Source of the DNA: Cytophagales bacterium
GTDB taxonomy: Bacteria > Bacteroidota > Bacteroidia > Cytophagales > Cyclobacteriaceae
DNA length: 64,000 nt
Direction: 5' to 3'
NCBI GenBank assembly: GCA_033344775.1
Contig: JAWPMT010000004.1
Location: 1,302,001 to 1,366,000, forward strand
Shown here: positions 9,503 to 20,301 of the stretch, piece by piece
Numbering within the stretch: the stretch's first letter is position 1
How the letters are laid out: each line of letters starts with the position of its first letter
Program-made: the position numbers and the translations under genes
Notes under the pieces: model-generated
What the model was told of the DNA's origin: nothing
The model's input: only the letters and a program-made list of their open reading frames with translations
Database searches by the model: none

Positions 9503-10039
9503 TCAAATCGTCTTTCTTAAGCCCATTTCAATGCCTTGTCCGGAATTCAGGACCAAAAGCCCCTGAATGCCTTTGAACAAATGAAACTCAAGGCCGATCC
9601 CAAAATCTATTCGGGTCTCCCAATACAGTCCCTGGTGCTGACGGGTAATCCTCGGGTCCTGCCCAATACCGAAACTAGAAAATTGAACCGAATATCGTTC
9701 TTCGAATCCATACCCCACCTCGGATTGTACAAACCAATTGGTTTTGGGGTTGACCCATTTTCGGTATTTACCATAAACCTGCAAGGCTCCTCGGATCGCG
9801 CGGTGCCCATGAAATTCATAGGAAGGACGCAATCCAATAGATAGGTTTCTATTGATGATTTTACCGACTTGTAAGGAAAAACGGGCGCCATCCTGTTCAT
9901 CAAAACTATCATCATTAAATACCGGCGTACCCAGGGCTACAATCTCCCATTTGGGTAATGGGGTAGTTTCAGAAGCTTGTGCCAACGCATAAACCGCGAA
10001 TAGCAATAAAAGACTGCTTAATTTAATTTGTTTGGTCAT
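9503..10039 (-). CDS. small outer-membrane beta-barrel-like protein (paralogue 2)
   Basis: A 178-aa exported protein with an N-terminal signal peptide ending near ALAQA. The mature part alternates aromatic and polar residues (WEIVALG, LQVGKIINRNLSIG, WFVQSEVGYGF, FGIGLEFHLF), as expected for an 8-strand barrel. It is the same length as the gene 13 bp upstream and shares the opening WEIV motif, the LQVG-x4-NR motif and the W[FY]VQ-x3-GY motif, so the two are tandem paralogues in one operon. No specific function is recognisable; porin, adhesion and lipid roles are all possible. Confidence 0.7.
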   Translation of the reverse strand: MTKQIKLSSLLLLFAVYALAQASETTPLPKWEIVALGTPVFNDDSFDEQDGARFSLQVGKIINRNLSIGLRPSYEFHGHRAIRGALQVYGKYRKWVNPKTNWFVQSEVGYGFEERYSVQFSSFGIGQDPRITRQHQGLYWETRIDFGIGLEFHLFKGIQGLLVLNSGQGIEMGLRKTI

Positions 10040-10052
10040 TGGTTGAGTTGTC

Positions 10053-10589
10053 TTAAAAGTTGTGACGAATTCCTACTCCTACACCTTCCATGAAATTCAG
10101 ATTGGTAAGGATACCCCACTGCTTCGTGATGAGGTACTCAAAACCGATGGTTACATCTGATCGGAAACGATCTCTACGTCCTTCCCTTTCAGATACTATC
10201 ACAAATTCTCCATCGATGAAATCGTAATCAGAGCGGGTGAAGGTAGACCACTCATAACCGGCATCTCCCTGGACGTACCAAAAGAAATCATCATTGATAC
10301 CTTTGCGGAACTTCACGTAACCTTGGGCAAAAACTGATCGGCCATTCGCAGCAACGGAAGATTCCGCTCCTACGATAAGCACACGATTCAAATGGTATCC
10401 CACTTGTAAGGCACTCCTGCCCTGACGGGCTCTGTCTCCATCGGAATGGGCAAACTTGGCATTGGTGGAAAGTACAATTTCCCACCGTTTCAATTTCACC
10501 TTAGGCTCCGGGTTAAGTGGTGGTTGGTCTTGAGCTGAAATGATAAATGAACTAAAAACAAAAACGAAATAGGTTGTTATGGCTTTCAT
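10053..10589 (-). CDS. small outer-membrane beta-barrel-like protein (paralogue 1)
   Basis: A 178-aa exported protein with a signal peptide ending near ISAQD, then a Pro/Lys-rich linker and barrel-like strands (RWEIVLSTNAKF, LQVGYHLNRVLIVGA, FFWYVQGDAGYEW, SDVTIGFEYLI, GVGVGIRHNF). It is first in a two-gene unit with its paralogue at 9503-10039. The final residue is Phe, as in many outer-membrane barrels recognised by the BAM complex; the paralogue ends in Ile instead. Function is unknown. Confidence 0.7.
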   Translation of the reverse strand: MKAITTYFVFVFSSFIISAQDQPPLNPEPKVKLKRWEIVLSTNAKFAHSDGDRARQGRSALQVGYHLNRVLIVGAESSVAANGRSVFAQGYVKFRKGINDDFFWYVQGDAGYEWSTFTRSDYDFIDGEFVIVSEREGRRDRFRSDVTIGFEYLITKQWGILTNLNFMEGVGVGIRHNF

Positions 10590-10668
10590 ACCCTATTAAC
10601 GTCTTTTGCTAAAAAATCATGTACTGACTAACTCCGAGAAATTGTTAATTTGAAATAAACTAAACAGA

Positions 10669-10887
10669 ATGAATAGCATCAAAGATCAACTACATCAATT
10701 TGGAGATGATAAGGTTTTGGAAGCTAAAAATGTTATGGATTATGCTATCGATGTAAAAGCATTAAATCAATCAACCTATGAAGCATTCATCAAAGAAGGA
10801 GAGGATGACATTGCAAGTGGAAGAGTATACAGCCATGAAGAAGTCATCTCCTGTTTCAATCAAAAGAAGAACGCTAGCACTCAATAA
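10669..10887 (+). CDS. 72-aa antitoxin-like small protein, orphan
   Basis: A small acidic protein. Its C-terminal part EDDIASGRVYSHEEVISCF resembles the tail of RelB/ParD-like antitoxins of Bacteroidota, where GRVYSHEEV is a common ending before the toxin-binding region. The N-terminal half (about 35 residues) is helical and charged. No toxin gene follows: only 12 bp separate it from the end of the converging SDR gene, and there is no partner upstream within 80 bp. It is therefore either an orphan antitoxin or an unrelated small regulator. The start is the only sensible ATG. Confidence 0.55.
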   Translation: MNSIKDQLHQFGDDKVLEAKNVMDYAIDVKALNQSTYEAFIKEGEDDIASGRVYSHEEVISCFNQKKNASTQ

Positions 10888-10899
10888 GATACTTTTACT

Positions 10900-11595
10900 T
10901 CAGACTAGTCCCCCGTCCACCAAAATATCTTGTCCAGTGATGTAGGAAGACTTATCCGAAGCAAGAAATGCAACGAGATCTGCGACTTCCGGTGGTTTTC
11001 CTTGCCGTAACATAGGAATGGTATTGATGGTCTCTTCATCCGCGGGATAGCTGGAAATGAACCCTGGCAAAACATTGTTCATCCGAATATTGAATGCACC
11101 ATACTCTCTGGCAAATAGCTTACAAAAAGCCGTTAGCGATGCCCTTGCCACTGATGAAACCGGGAATTTCAAAGAAGGGTCCTGCGCAGCAAACGTAGAA
11201 ATGTTGATCAAGCTTCCTCCACCCTGTTCTTTCATGATCGGCGTGACCATTCGGGACACGCGAATTACATTCATGAGTAACAATTCAAATCCTTTGGCCC
11301 AATCCTGATCCGAGATCTCAAGCAACTCTCCTTTAGCAGAATGACCGGTATTGTTTACTACAACATCAATGCGGCCGTACTTTTCATAGGCCAGGTCCAC
11401 GGCGCGCTTGAGGTCTTCGGTTTTTTCGACAGACCCCATCAACGGTCGTGCGCTCAATTCATCGGCGATCTCATAGATGGCCTCGGTTCGAGACATCAAT
11501 ACCAGGCGGTAACCATCTTTGGCCAATGCTCGCGCGGCGGCAGCCCCCATTCCTTTACTGGCGGCGGTGACAATTGCAATTTTCTTATGCTTCAC
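10900..11595 (-). CDS. SDR family protein lacking the usual catalytic Tyr-Lys
   Basis: A 231-aa short-chain dehydrogenase/reductase fold. The Rossmann motif reads TAASKGMGAAA (residues 10-20), NNTG (81-84) stands for NNAG, and the C-terminus has the usual ITGQDILVDGG. The active-site YxxxK is replaced: by alignment with the classical YSASKAAL, Tyr becomes Ser147 and Lys becomes Arg151 (SSVAR). Ser133 in NIS is kept. Start is GTG at 11595; the G is shared with the TAG stop of the acyl-CoA carboxylase gene (TAGTG), so translation is probably coupled. A reductase role in acyl-CoA metabolism would fit the neighbour, but activity is uncertain. Confidence 0.85.
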   Translation of the reverse strand: MKHKKIAIVTAASKGMGAAAARALAKDGYRLVLMSRTEAIYEIADELSARPLMGSVEKTEDLKRAVDLAYEKYGRIDVVVNNTGHSAKGELLEISDQDWAKGFELLLMNVIRVSRMVTPIMKEQGGGSLINISTFAAQDPSLKFPVSSVARASLTAFCKLFAREYGAFNIRMNNVLPGFISSYPADEETINTIPMLRQGKPPEVADLVAFLASDKSSYITGQDILVDGGLV

Positions 11596-13178
11596 TATAA
11601 AGGAATATTTCCGTGTTTTTTTCGTGGAATACGATCTGCCTTATTCTCTAACATTTCAAAGGCATTGATCAACTTTTGGCGGGTCTCTCTTGGGAAAATT
11701 ACTTCGTCTACAAATCCTCGGGCTGCAGCAATGTACGGATTAGCAAACTTCTGCGTGTAATCATCCACTTTTTCCTGATGTGTTTTCGCCGGATCTTCTG
11801 AGCCAGAAATTTCCTTTTTGAAAATGATCTCCGAAGCACCTTGCGCCCCCATCACCGCGATCTCCGCTGTTGGCCAGGCATAATTAAGGTCTGCTCCTAT
11901 GTGTTTGGAGTTCATCACATCATAAGCACCGCCATACGCCTTACGCGTGATGACGCTGATCCGTGGCACTGTTGCTTCACTGAAAGCGTATAACAATTTG
12001 GCACCATTGCTAATGATACCGTTCCACTCCTGATCAGTTCCTGGTAAGAAACCTGGCACATCTACCAATACCAACAATGGAATATTAAAAGAATCGCAAA
12101 ACCGCACAAACCTTGCAGCTTTGGTACTGCTATCTATGTCCAGCACACCTGCCATGCTAAGTGGCTGATTGCCTACGACTCCAACGCTCTTTCCGGCCAA
12201 TCGGGCAAAACCCACTACGATGTTCTCCGCAAAGTCAGCATGTACTTCATAAAATGAATCTTCATCGACCAAATGCCCAATCACATCTTTCATGTCATAA
12301 GGCTGACTGGATTGATCAGGGATAATATCGTCAAGTGCTTCTCTGAGCTCATTTTCAGCTTGATAGTCCAATACCGGAAGCTCATCATCACAATTGGACG
12401 GGATGTAGCCCATAAGCTTTCGGATGTTGCGCAGACATTCTATTTCATTAGAAGCGGTAAAATGGCTGACACCACTTTTGGATGCGTGCGTACTCGCTCC
12501 ACCAAGTGCCTCTGAAGAAACTTCTTCCTGTGTCACTGTTTTTACCACATTTGGTCCGGTTACGAACATGTAACTGGAGTCCTGCACCATGAAAATAAAA
12601 TCCGTGATCGCAGGAGAATAAACAGCTCCTCCTGCACAAGGTCCCATGATTGCAGAAATCTGCGGCACCAAACCCGATGCCAGGGTATTGCGATAGAAAA
12701 TATCCGCATACCCTCCCAGAGAAACCACGCCTTCCTGGATCCTGGCTCCTCCTGAATCATTCAACCCGATAACCGGAGCACCATTCTTCATGGCCATGTC
12801 CATGAGTTTCACAATCTTCTCCGCATGCGTCTCTGATAATGATCCTCCGAAAACGGTAAAATCCTGACTGAAGACATAAACCAATCGACCGTCGATTTTA
12901 CCATAACCAGTCACCACACCGTCTCCCAGGATGCGCTGCTTATCCAGGCCAAAATCACTGGAACGATGCTTTACCAGTTTTCCTGTCTCCTCAAAAGTAC
13001 CTTCGTCAAGCAATACTTCCAGTCGTTCTCTGGCAGTCAGTTTTCCTTTTTCATGTTGTTTTTGGATTCTTTGCTCTCCCCCACCTTTCAACGCTTCCTG
13101 ATTCAATTGCTCAAGCCGGGCAATTTTTTCCGTGGTTGGAACGATAAAAGAGGGGCCTTTGGGTTTCTCGTATTGCAT
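11595..13178 (-). CDS. acyl-CoA (propionyl-CoA type) carboxylase, carboxyltransferase beta subunit
   Basis: A 527-aa biotin-dependent carboxyltransferase that moves CO2 from carboxybiotin to an acyl-CoA, forming methylmalonyl-CoA when propionyl-CoA is the substrate. The two crotonase-like halves and oxyanion regions are visible: [35 protein letters not shown], and in the second half [13 protein letters not shown] and [15 protein letters not shown]. Length matches PccB/MmdA. The biotin carrier may be the protein encoded at 55172; no biotin carboxylase gene lies in the window. A phylum-type -7 promoter element sits 18-25 bp upstream of the ATG. It leads a two-gene unit with the SDR gene. Confidence 0.93.
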   Translation of the reverse strand: MQYEKPKGPSFIVPTTEKIARLEQLNQEALKGGGEQRIQKQHEKGKLTARERLEVLLDEGTFEETGKLVKHRSSDFGLDKQRILGDGVVTGYGKIDGRLVYVFSQDFTVFGGSLSETHAEKIVKLMDMAMKNGAPVIGLNDSGGARIQEGVVSLGGYADIFYRNTLASGLVPQISAIMGPCAGGAVYSPAITDFIFMVQDSSYMFVTGPNVVKTVTQEEVSSEALGGASTHASKSGVSHFTASNEIECLRNIRKLMGYIPSNCDDELPVLDYQAENELREALDDIIPDQSSQPYDMKDVIGHLVDEDSFYEVHADFAENIVVGFARLAGKSVGVVGNQPLSMAGVLDIDSSTKAARFVRFCDSFNIPLLVLVDVPGFLPGTDQEWNGIISNGAKLLYAFSEATVPRISVITRKAYGGAYDVMNSKHIGADLNYAWPTAEIAVMGAQGASEIIFKKEISGSEDPAKTHQEKVDDYTQKFANPYIAAARGFVDEVIFPRETRQKLINAFEMLENKADRIPRKKHGNIPL

Positions 13179-13195
13179 AGGAATGATTGTTGACT

Positions 13196-13203
13196 CAAAG
13201 ATA
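13196..13203 (-). promoter_or_regulatory. candidate -7 element upstream of acyl-CoA carboxylase
   Basis: TATCTTTG on the minus strand matches the Bacteroidota TAnnTTTG element and lies 17 bp upstream of the ATG at 13178. The best TTG upstream is 22 bp away rather than 19-20, so the -33 part is weak. Confidence 0.55.
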
Positions 13204-13370
13204 GGGGCAAGTATTGACCTAAGAACAAGCTTCTACAGTCTTCCGTGCTATGTTTATGACAGTTTTGAAAAAAGTACTAAAAAGAGATTCCTGATATTTT
13301 CTACTTGACAAAGAAGGGTTAAACATTTGTTTATATCTTGCGCCGGTCAAAATTCGGAGGCTAATCGGCA

Positions 13371-14303
13371 TTGAAAGTTGCGGTAATTGATATGGGTACC
13401 AATACTTTCCACTTGATCATTGCTCAGATCACTAAAGGAAAGTATGAATTGATCCTGCGGGAAAGGCAAGCGGTGAAAATCGGCGAAAAAGGGATCAATG
13501 AAGGTTTCATCACACCCGAAGCTCACCAGCGAGCTGTAGATGCCATGGTCGATTTTAGAAAAAAGATCGATGCACATCAAGTACAACATGTACAGGCCAC
13601 CGCTACCAGTGCACTTCGCAATGCCAAAAATGGTGCAGCAGTGGCCTCCAGTATCCTTCGGAAAGCAGCCATCAACCCAAGGATCATTTCCGGACTGGAA
13701 GAAGCTGAACTCATTTATAATGGTGTAAAAGAAGCGCTAAACATCGGACAGCATCCGGCTTTGATCATGGACATTGGGGGAGGTAGTATCGAATTTATCA
13801 TTGGCACTCACGATGAGATTTTCTGGAAACAAAGTTTTGAGATCGGTGGCCAGCGGTTATTTGAAAAATTCCATCAAATCGATCCGATAAGCACCTCCGC
13901 TCATCAGGAATTAGAAGAGTATCTGGAACGTTCTTTACAGGAACTGATTGAAAAGGCCCAAGAATTGAAGCCTGAGGTACTGATTGGTTCTTCAGGAACT
14001 TTTGATACCCTTAGCGACATTTATCTGCAGTCCAATGGTCAGCAACAATCCAGTACAGCAACTGAGCCTCCGCTTACCATGGAAGCTTATCGGAAGATAC
14101 ACCAGGAATTGGTCCAAAAAAACAGGAAGCAAAGACTTCAGATACCTGGCATGATTGAAATGCGGGTGGACATGATAGTGGTTGCTTCGATTCTCGTATC
14201 TTTTGTGATCGATACACTCAACCTAAATACAATACGTGTCTCTTCTTTTGCGCTGAAAGAAGGACTTCTATTACAAATGATTCAGGCTCATCAGGGAGAA
14301 TAA
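13371..14303 (+). CDS. Ppx/GppA family phosphatase
   Basis: An exopolyphosphatase / guanosine pentaphosphatase family member (ASKHA fold) that removes terminal phosphate from polyphosphate or pppGpp. The motifs VIDMGTNTFHLII (residues 5-17), TSALRNAKNG and MDIGGGSIEFIIG are clear. At 310 aa it is the short two-domain form, without the C-terminal HD-like part of E. coli Ppx. Translation starts at TTG 13371: a GGAGG lies 10 nt upstream (13356-13360) and the protein begins exactly at the conserved KVAVIDMGTN. The dehydrogenase gene starts 5 bp after the stop, so they are probably cotranscribed. Confidence 0.9.
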   Translation: MKVAVIDMGTNTFHLIIAQITKGKYELILRERQAVKIGEKGINEGFITPEAHQRAVDAMVDFRKKIDAHQVQHVQATATSALRNAKNGAAVASSILRKAAINPRIISGLEEAELIYNGVKEALNIGQHPALIMDIGGGSIEFIIGTHDEIFWKQSFEIGGQRLFEKFHQIDPISTSAHQELEEYLERSLQELIEKAQELKPEVLIGSSGTFDTLSDIYLQSNGQQQSSTATEPPLTMEAYRKIHQELVQKNRKQRLQIPGMIEMRVDMIVVASILVSFVIDTLNLNTIRVSSFALKEGLLLQMIQAHQGE

Positions 14304-14308
14304 TTATA

Positions 14309-15379
14309 ATGACGGTTAGCTACGACACTTTATACGAATTTGCTCGTTCCGTTTTCATCAAAATCGGATGTCCCGAAACAGACGCTGCCCTCGCGGCCAA
14401 AGTACTGGTCAATGCAGATCTTAGAGGTATTGATTCACATGGCATTGCCAGATTGATCGGATACATTCGACTGTATGACAAACAAAGGATCAATGCTACT
14501 CCAGCTATTAAGGTAGAACACGAAACCCCAAGTACAGCGGTCATTAATGGTGACGAAGGGCTTGGGTTAGTTGTTGGGCCCCAAGCCATGGAATTAGCCA
14601 TTGCTAAAGCAAAGAATGTTGGGAGTGGCTGGGTATCCGTTAAAAACTCCAATCACTTTGGCATCGCAGGTTATCACGCCATGATGGCGTTGGAAGATGA
14701 TTGTATTGGTTTCGCCATGACTAATGCAAGTCCTCTGGTTTCGCCCACGTTCGCCAATGATCGATTGCTGGGTACCAATCCGATTGCTGCGGCCATCCCT
14801 GCCGGCGAAGAGCTGCCATTTGTTTTGGACATGGCAACCACAACCGCCGCTAATGGAAAATTGGAAGTCCTCCAACGTAAAGGTGATGAGGCTCCTGCCG
14901 GGTGGATCCAAAATAAAGAAGGCTTTTCCAGTACCGACCCTGGAGATGTAAAAGCCGGAGGTTCGCTTTTACCTCTAGGTGGAGATAAAGAACATGGCTC
15001 CCATAAAGGGTATGGCCTCGGCGGCATGGTGGATATTCTATCCGCTGTACTTTCCGGTGCCAATTACGGCCCCTGGGTTCCTCCTTTCGTAGCGTTCCTC
15101 GACCCACCTAATGATCCTGTTGGGCAGGGCATTGGTCATTTCTTTGGCGCGCTACGTGTAGATGGATTCCGGCCAGTTCAGGAATTTAAAGATCATATGG
15201 ACAACTGGTTAAAAAGGTTTCGGTCCGCTAAGACTGTACCAGGTCAGGAAAAGGTATTGGTACCGGGTGATCCCGAAAGAGCCATGGAGGCGCACCGACG
15301 TAAACATGGCATAGAGTTGCTACCAGCCGTTGTAAAAGACCTGAATTCGCTTGAAGAACGATTCGGCATTACACTGTAA
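14309..15379 (+). CDS. Ldh family (malate/L-lactate dehydrogenase type) oxidoreductase
   Basis: A 356-aa NAD(P)-dependent oxidoreductase of the type-2 malate/lactate dehydrogenase family, which also includes ureidoglycolate and sulfolactate dehydrogenases. Family motifs: LRGIDSHGIARL (residues about 45), VKNSNHFGIAGYHAM, LLGTNPIAAAIPAG, the DMATTTAANGK stretch, and HKGYGLGGMVD. The length is typical. It is 5 bp downstream of the ppx-like gene. The actual 2-hydroxy acid substrate cannot be told from sequence; pathway genes that would decide are absent. Confidence 0.88.
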   Translation: MTVSYDTLYEFARSVFIKIGCPETDAALAAKVLVNADLRGIDSHGIARLIGYIRLYDKQRINATPAIKVEHETPSTAVINGDEGLGLVVGPQAMELAIAKAKNVGSGWVSVKNSNHFGIAGYHAMMALEDDCIGFAMTNASPLVSPTFANDRLLGTNPIAAAIPAGEELPFVLDMATTTAANGKLEVLQRKGDEAPAGWIQNKEGFSSTDPGDVKAGGSLLPLGGDKEHGSHKGYGLGGMVDILSAVLSGANYGPWVPPFVAFLDPPNDPVGQGIGHFFGALRVDGFRPVQEFKDHMDNWLKRFRSAKTVPGQEKVLVPGDPERAMEAHRRKHGIELLPAVVKDLNSLEERFGITL

Positions 15380-15407
15380 AAAGGCCTGATTCCAAACTTA
15401 CAATCGA

Positions 15408-15437
15408 TTGTCGTTTAAACTTTATTTCTTATCTTTC
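15408..15437 (+). promoter_or_regulatory. candidate promoter for EF-hand gene
   Basis: TTG (15408-15410), 19 bp, then TATCTTTC (15430-15437), which is one base off the TAnnTTTG consensus. Spacing is ideal for the Bacteroidota primary sigma factor. It lies about 70 bp upstream of the ATG at 15509. Confidence 0.5.
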
Positions 15438-15508
15438 TGATCAATAATTTGGATGGTTGCTTTTAGCGCCTACAACCCAGTTATACCTACCTAACCACCA
15501 TCAGAAAG

Positions 15509-16060
15509 ATGACAGATGGCTTATTAGAACAAAAATGGCACTACTTTTTTAGTGTGCTGGATACAGATCGTAATGGAGTTTTGCAACCATCGGATTTTCT
15601 ACTGGTGGCGGACCGTATCAGCAATCTGGTCCTATTTAATCGTGCCGATCAGAAAACCAATCTCTCTTCCAGGTCTTACCGCTTATTCATTCAAATCACC
15701 ACAGATATTGGCAAGGAAGAAACCACGCTGACCCGAGAAGAATGGATTGACTTCTTTATGAATATCGTTCTTTCCCGCCCTTCCAGATACATCTCCACAA
15801 CTGCACGATATATCTTCTCATTGTTTGATCAGGATGGCGATGGTTATATCTCTCGGGAAGAGTACCTGAACATGATCCGAGCCTATGGCCTGAACCTGGA
15901 TGAGATCGAGGATAATTTCGCCTTGTTGGACCTAAATGATGATGGCTACATTTCTAAATTTGAAATGATCCAGGCATTTGAAGCATTCTTCTTAAGCAAT
16001 AATCGTTCTGATCCGGGTAATTGGATCTATGGTGACTGGAAAGAAATTTATATCAATTAA
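15509..16060 (+). CDS. EF-hand calcium-binding protein (SCP/calexcitin-like)
   Basis: A 183-aa cytoplasmic protein with no signal peptide. Three canonical EF-hand loops have ligands at positions 1, 3, 5, 7, 9 and 12: residues 18-29 (DTDRNGVLQPSD), 107-118 (DQDGDGYISREE) and 141-152 (DLNDDGYISKFE). A fourth, degenerate hand lies near residues 65-80. The four-hand layout and the SDPGNWIYGD ending resemble sarcoplasmic calcium-binding proteins and calexcitins, which are also found in some bacteria. It likely buffers or senses calcium. It stands alone with its own candidate promoter, and its 3' end overlaps the converging barrel gene by 8 bp. Confidence 0.88.
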   Translation: MTDGLLEQKWHYFFSVLDTDRNGVLQPSDFLLVADRISNLVLFNRADQKTNLSSRSYRLFIQITTDIGKEETTLTREEWIDFFMNIVLSRPSRYISTTARYIFSLFDQDGDGYISREEYLNMIRAYGLNLDEIEDNFALLDLNDDGYISKFEMIQAFEAFFLSNNRSDPGNWIYGDWKEIYIN

Positions 16061-16583
16061 AGAAGCCTAAATCAATTCCTCCTCTGATCACAATCGGGCT
16101 ATTATAAGGAGAATTAGTGCCGTCATTGTACAAAAGGTTATACAAGAATATCACATTGAAAGAAGCATTTCTTCCGATGGGTTGAGACATCCCTCCTCCT
16201 ACAAAAAAGCTATTGAAGCCTTCCCTGGCTGCCTCATTACTCAATGAAGGATTGGTCACCTTGAAGTTAAGGTATTCGTATTCCGTGTAGGCAAAGAACT
16301 TTTCGTTGATTTGAAAACGGGTGAACGGGCCAACACCAACGCTATTGATGCGAAAATCCGTTTGAGAAAACCTTGTGTGTTGATAGGTGAATCGCAAACC
16401 AGCTGAAAGCCGATCCGTCAATTTATAGCCAGCATAAGGCGAGACACTGTAACTGGTCACATTGGAATTAAGGTTCAAACCAACACCACCACCGACATAA
16501 AGTTTATCCGTGATGTTCCATTGTTGGCTGAAAGAAGAAAATGCCAATAAGAAGAATGCTCCGAGGAATAGGATTCGTTTCAT
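16053..16583 (-). CDS. outer-membrane beta-barrel protein
   Basis: A 176-aa exported protein: signal peptide with cleavage near FSSFSQQ, then repeating amphipathic strands (LYVGGGVGLNLN, SPYAGYKLTDRLSAGLRF, FAYTEYEYLNF, FFVGGGMSQPIG, ASFNVIFLYNLLY) and a terminal GGIDLGFF plus Asn. It fits the OmpX/OmpA-barrel-like fold common in Bacteroidota. No function is recognisable. It is downstream of the DivIC-like gene on the same strand by 66 bp. Confidence 0.78.
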   Translation of the reverse strand: MKRILFLGAFFLLAFSSFSQQWNITDKLYVGGGVGLNLNSNVTSYSVSPYAGYKLTDRLSAGLRFTYQHTRFSQTDFRINSVGVGPFTRFQINEKFFAYTEYEYLNFKVTNPSLSNEAAREGFNSFFVGGGMSQPIGRNASFNVIFLYNLLYNDGTNSPYNSPIVIRGGIDLGFFN

Positions 16584-16649
16584 CTGAAATTAGGAATTAC
16601 TTTAAAATGTGGAATGGCCTACAATAATCGTGCAAGTCACTTTATTTCC

Positions 16650-16949
16650 TCACTCTTCAACGACGATAAAGACGTCCTCGTTCGGTTTTTGCATGAAATA
16701 TTTCTCTCTGGCAATCTTTTCAAGCAGTTCGTTGTTGTTCAACAAGGCATCCCGATCTTCCTTTACTTCTACGATCTTCTCTTCATAAAAGGACTTAGCT
16801 TCTTCTAATTCAGCTTGTTGGGAGCTGAGCTTGACCTGAGAGATGAAATCATTGGAATCAAAAAATACCATCCACACCACAAAAACCAGGGCGGTTAGCA
16901 CGTAAAAATTTTTCAAATAAGATGGTATGCGATCTAAAATATTTCTCAT
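16650..16949 (-). CDS. FtsB/DivIC family septum formation initiator
   Basis: A 99-aa bitopic membrane protein of the septum-formation initiator family, which works in the divisome with FtsL and FtsQ-type partners. It has a short N-terminal cytoplasmic part, one TM helix (about residues 16-31), a periplasmic coiled coil (about 38-75) and the conserved EKIAREKYFMQKPNEDVFIV end. It lies 66 bp downstream of enolase, but a strong terminator lies between them, so it may be expressed from read-through or its own promoter. The eno-divIC neighbourhood is common in bacteria. Confidence 0.88.
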   Translation of the reverse strand: MRNILDRIPSYLKNFYVLTALVFVVWMVFFDSNDFISQVKLSSQQAELEEAKSFYEEKIVEVKEDRDALLNNNELLEKIAREKYFMQKPNEDVFIVVEE

Positions 16950-16964
16950 GCTGCCATAAAGGTA

Positions 16965-16992
16965 AAAAAAAGAGCCGACTTACGCCGGCTCT
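16965..16992 (-). terminator. terminator after eno
   Basis: AGAGCCG (minus strand, ending side 16986-16992) pairs with CGGCTCT (16971-16977), followed on the minus strand by a T-run from 16970 down to 16964. Ends the carA-eno transcript between eno (stop at 17016) and the DivIC-like gene. Confidence 0.82.
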
Positions 16993-17015
16993 CATTTTTT
17001 GACGTTTCAATAAGT

Positions 17016-19411
<2,396 letters not shown>

Positions 19412-19417
19412 GGGGAG

Positions 19418-19425
19418 CAAAATTA
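19418..19425 (-). promoter_or_regulatory. -7 element of carA-eno promoter
   Basis: TAATTTTG on the minus strand matches TAnnTTTG exactly. Its last base is 6 nt from the carA ATG. No TTG is found at the expected -33 spacing, so recognition would rest on the -7 part. Confidence 0.5.
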
Positions 19426-19476
19426 TAAAATAAATTGCCGATGCGTAGCTATAATTTACCGCAACGATTGCAGTAC

Positions 19477-20301
19477 TTATCCCTGCCTGCTACGCCAGAA
19501 TTGATCGTCATATTTTCGTTTGAATGGCAGGCAAATATGTTTCTCCCGATAGTGGGCCAGTTCGTACCAGGTATTGAAGCCAGCCGCTGTAAAAATTCGC
19601 TCAGCGAGACCATACCAATCCCTCGGATTTTCACCTAAAAGCAGGTGACTACCTTTAGGGACTGAAGCCTCAAAATCAGATAAAACAATTATTCGGGGAC
19701 GTTTCTTTTCTATAAATGCCAGATCAAACGCATGGTCAATCAGTAATGCTAATTCTTCTTCCGAACTACTATGAACCACTAACCAGATGGGTTGCTCTGA
19801 TTGACCTAAAGGGTGCCTGTTTTCTTCCGCGAATGAAGAAGCTGAAAAATCAACTGAAGTAATTGCCCGGCTATGCTTGTCTAGATATTCCTGATATTCC
19901 GCCTCCAGCGATTCAAACCGATAGACATTTGTGAATTGAATAGGCGCTTGAATCATTGGGAGATAATTTTCCCAAATCAATCGACGGGCCAGTAAATTCA
20001 CTTCAGCCCCTTGAAAAATACCTACCTCCAGTTCTCCTAGGATTCCCACAGGGAACGTATCGATGTACCATTTTTCAATGTCATTGCTTCTGGAGATTTC
20101 TAAAAGAAAGGATCGCAATGCCACAGCATCCTTTTGAGCCAATTCCGGTACGACAATCAATTCATCCGTATCGAAATAAGTAGCTGCTTTTGGGTTAGCG
20201 ACGATGACCTTTTTAGGAACATCAAAACCTGCTTGTTGAATAAAGGAGTGAACCCGTGTAAAATGACCCCAACCTCCCCCGAGCGCATAAAAGACAATCA
20301 C
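19477..20301 (-). CDS. GT28/MurG-like glycosyltransferase-fold protein
   Basis: A 274-aa protein with an N-terminal ALGGGWGHFTRVHSF, like the Gly-rich GGGxGH loop of MurG/UGT-type glycosyltransferases (GT-B fold), and a C-terminal AAGFNTWYELAHYREKHICLP, like the nucleotide-sugar-binding segment of the same families. It is shorter than usual (about 350 aa), so the central domain is reduced. Start is GTG 20301, overlapping the lipoprotein stop as GTGA. It is the last gene of a glycosyltransferase block. Donor and acceptor are unknown; a non-catalytic role is possible. Confidence 0.65.
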   Translation of the reverse strand: MIVFYALGGGWGHFTRVHSFIQQAGFDVPKKVIVANPKAATYFDTDELIVVPELAQKDAVALRSFLLEISRSNDIEKWYIDTFPVGILGELEVGIFQGAEVNLLARRLIWENYLPMIQAPIQFTNVYRFESLEAEYQEYLDKHSRAITSVDFSASSFAEENRHPLGQSEQPIWLVVHSSSEEELALLIDHAFDLAFIEKKRPRIIVLSDFEASVPKGSHLLLGENPRDWYGLAERIFTAAGFNTWYELAHYREKHICLPFKRKYDDQFWRSRQG

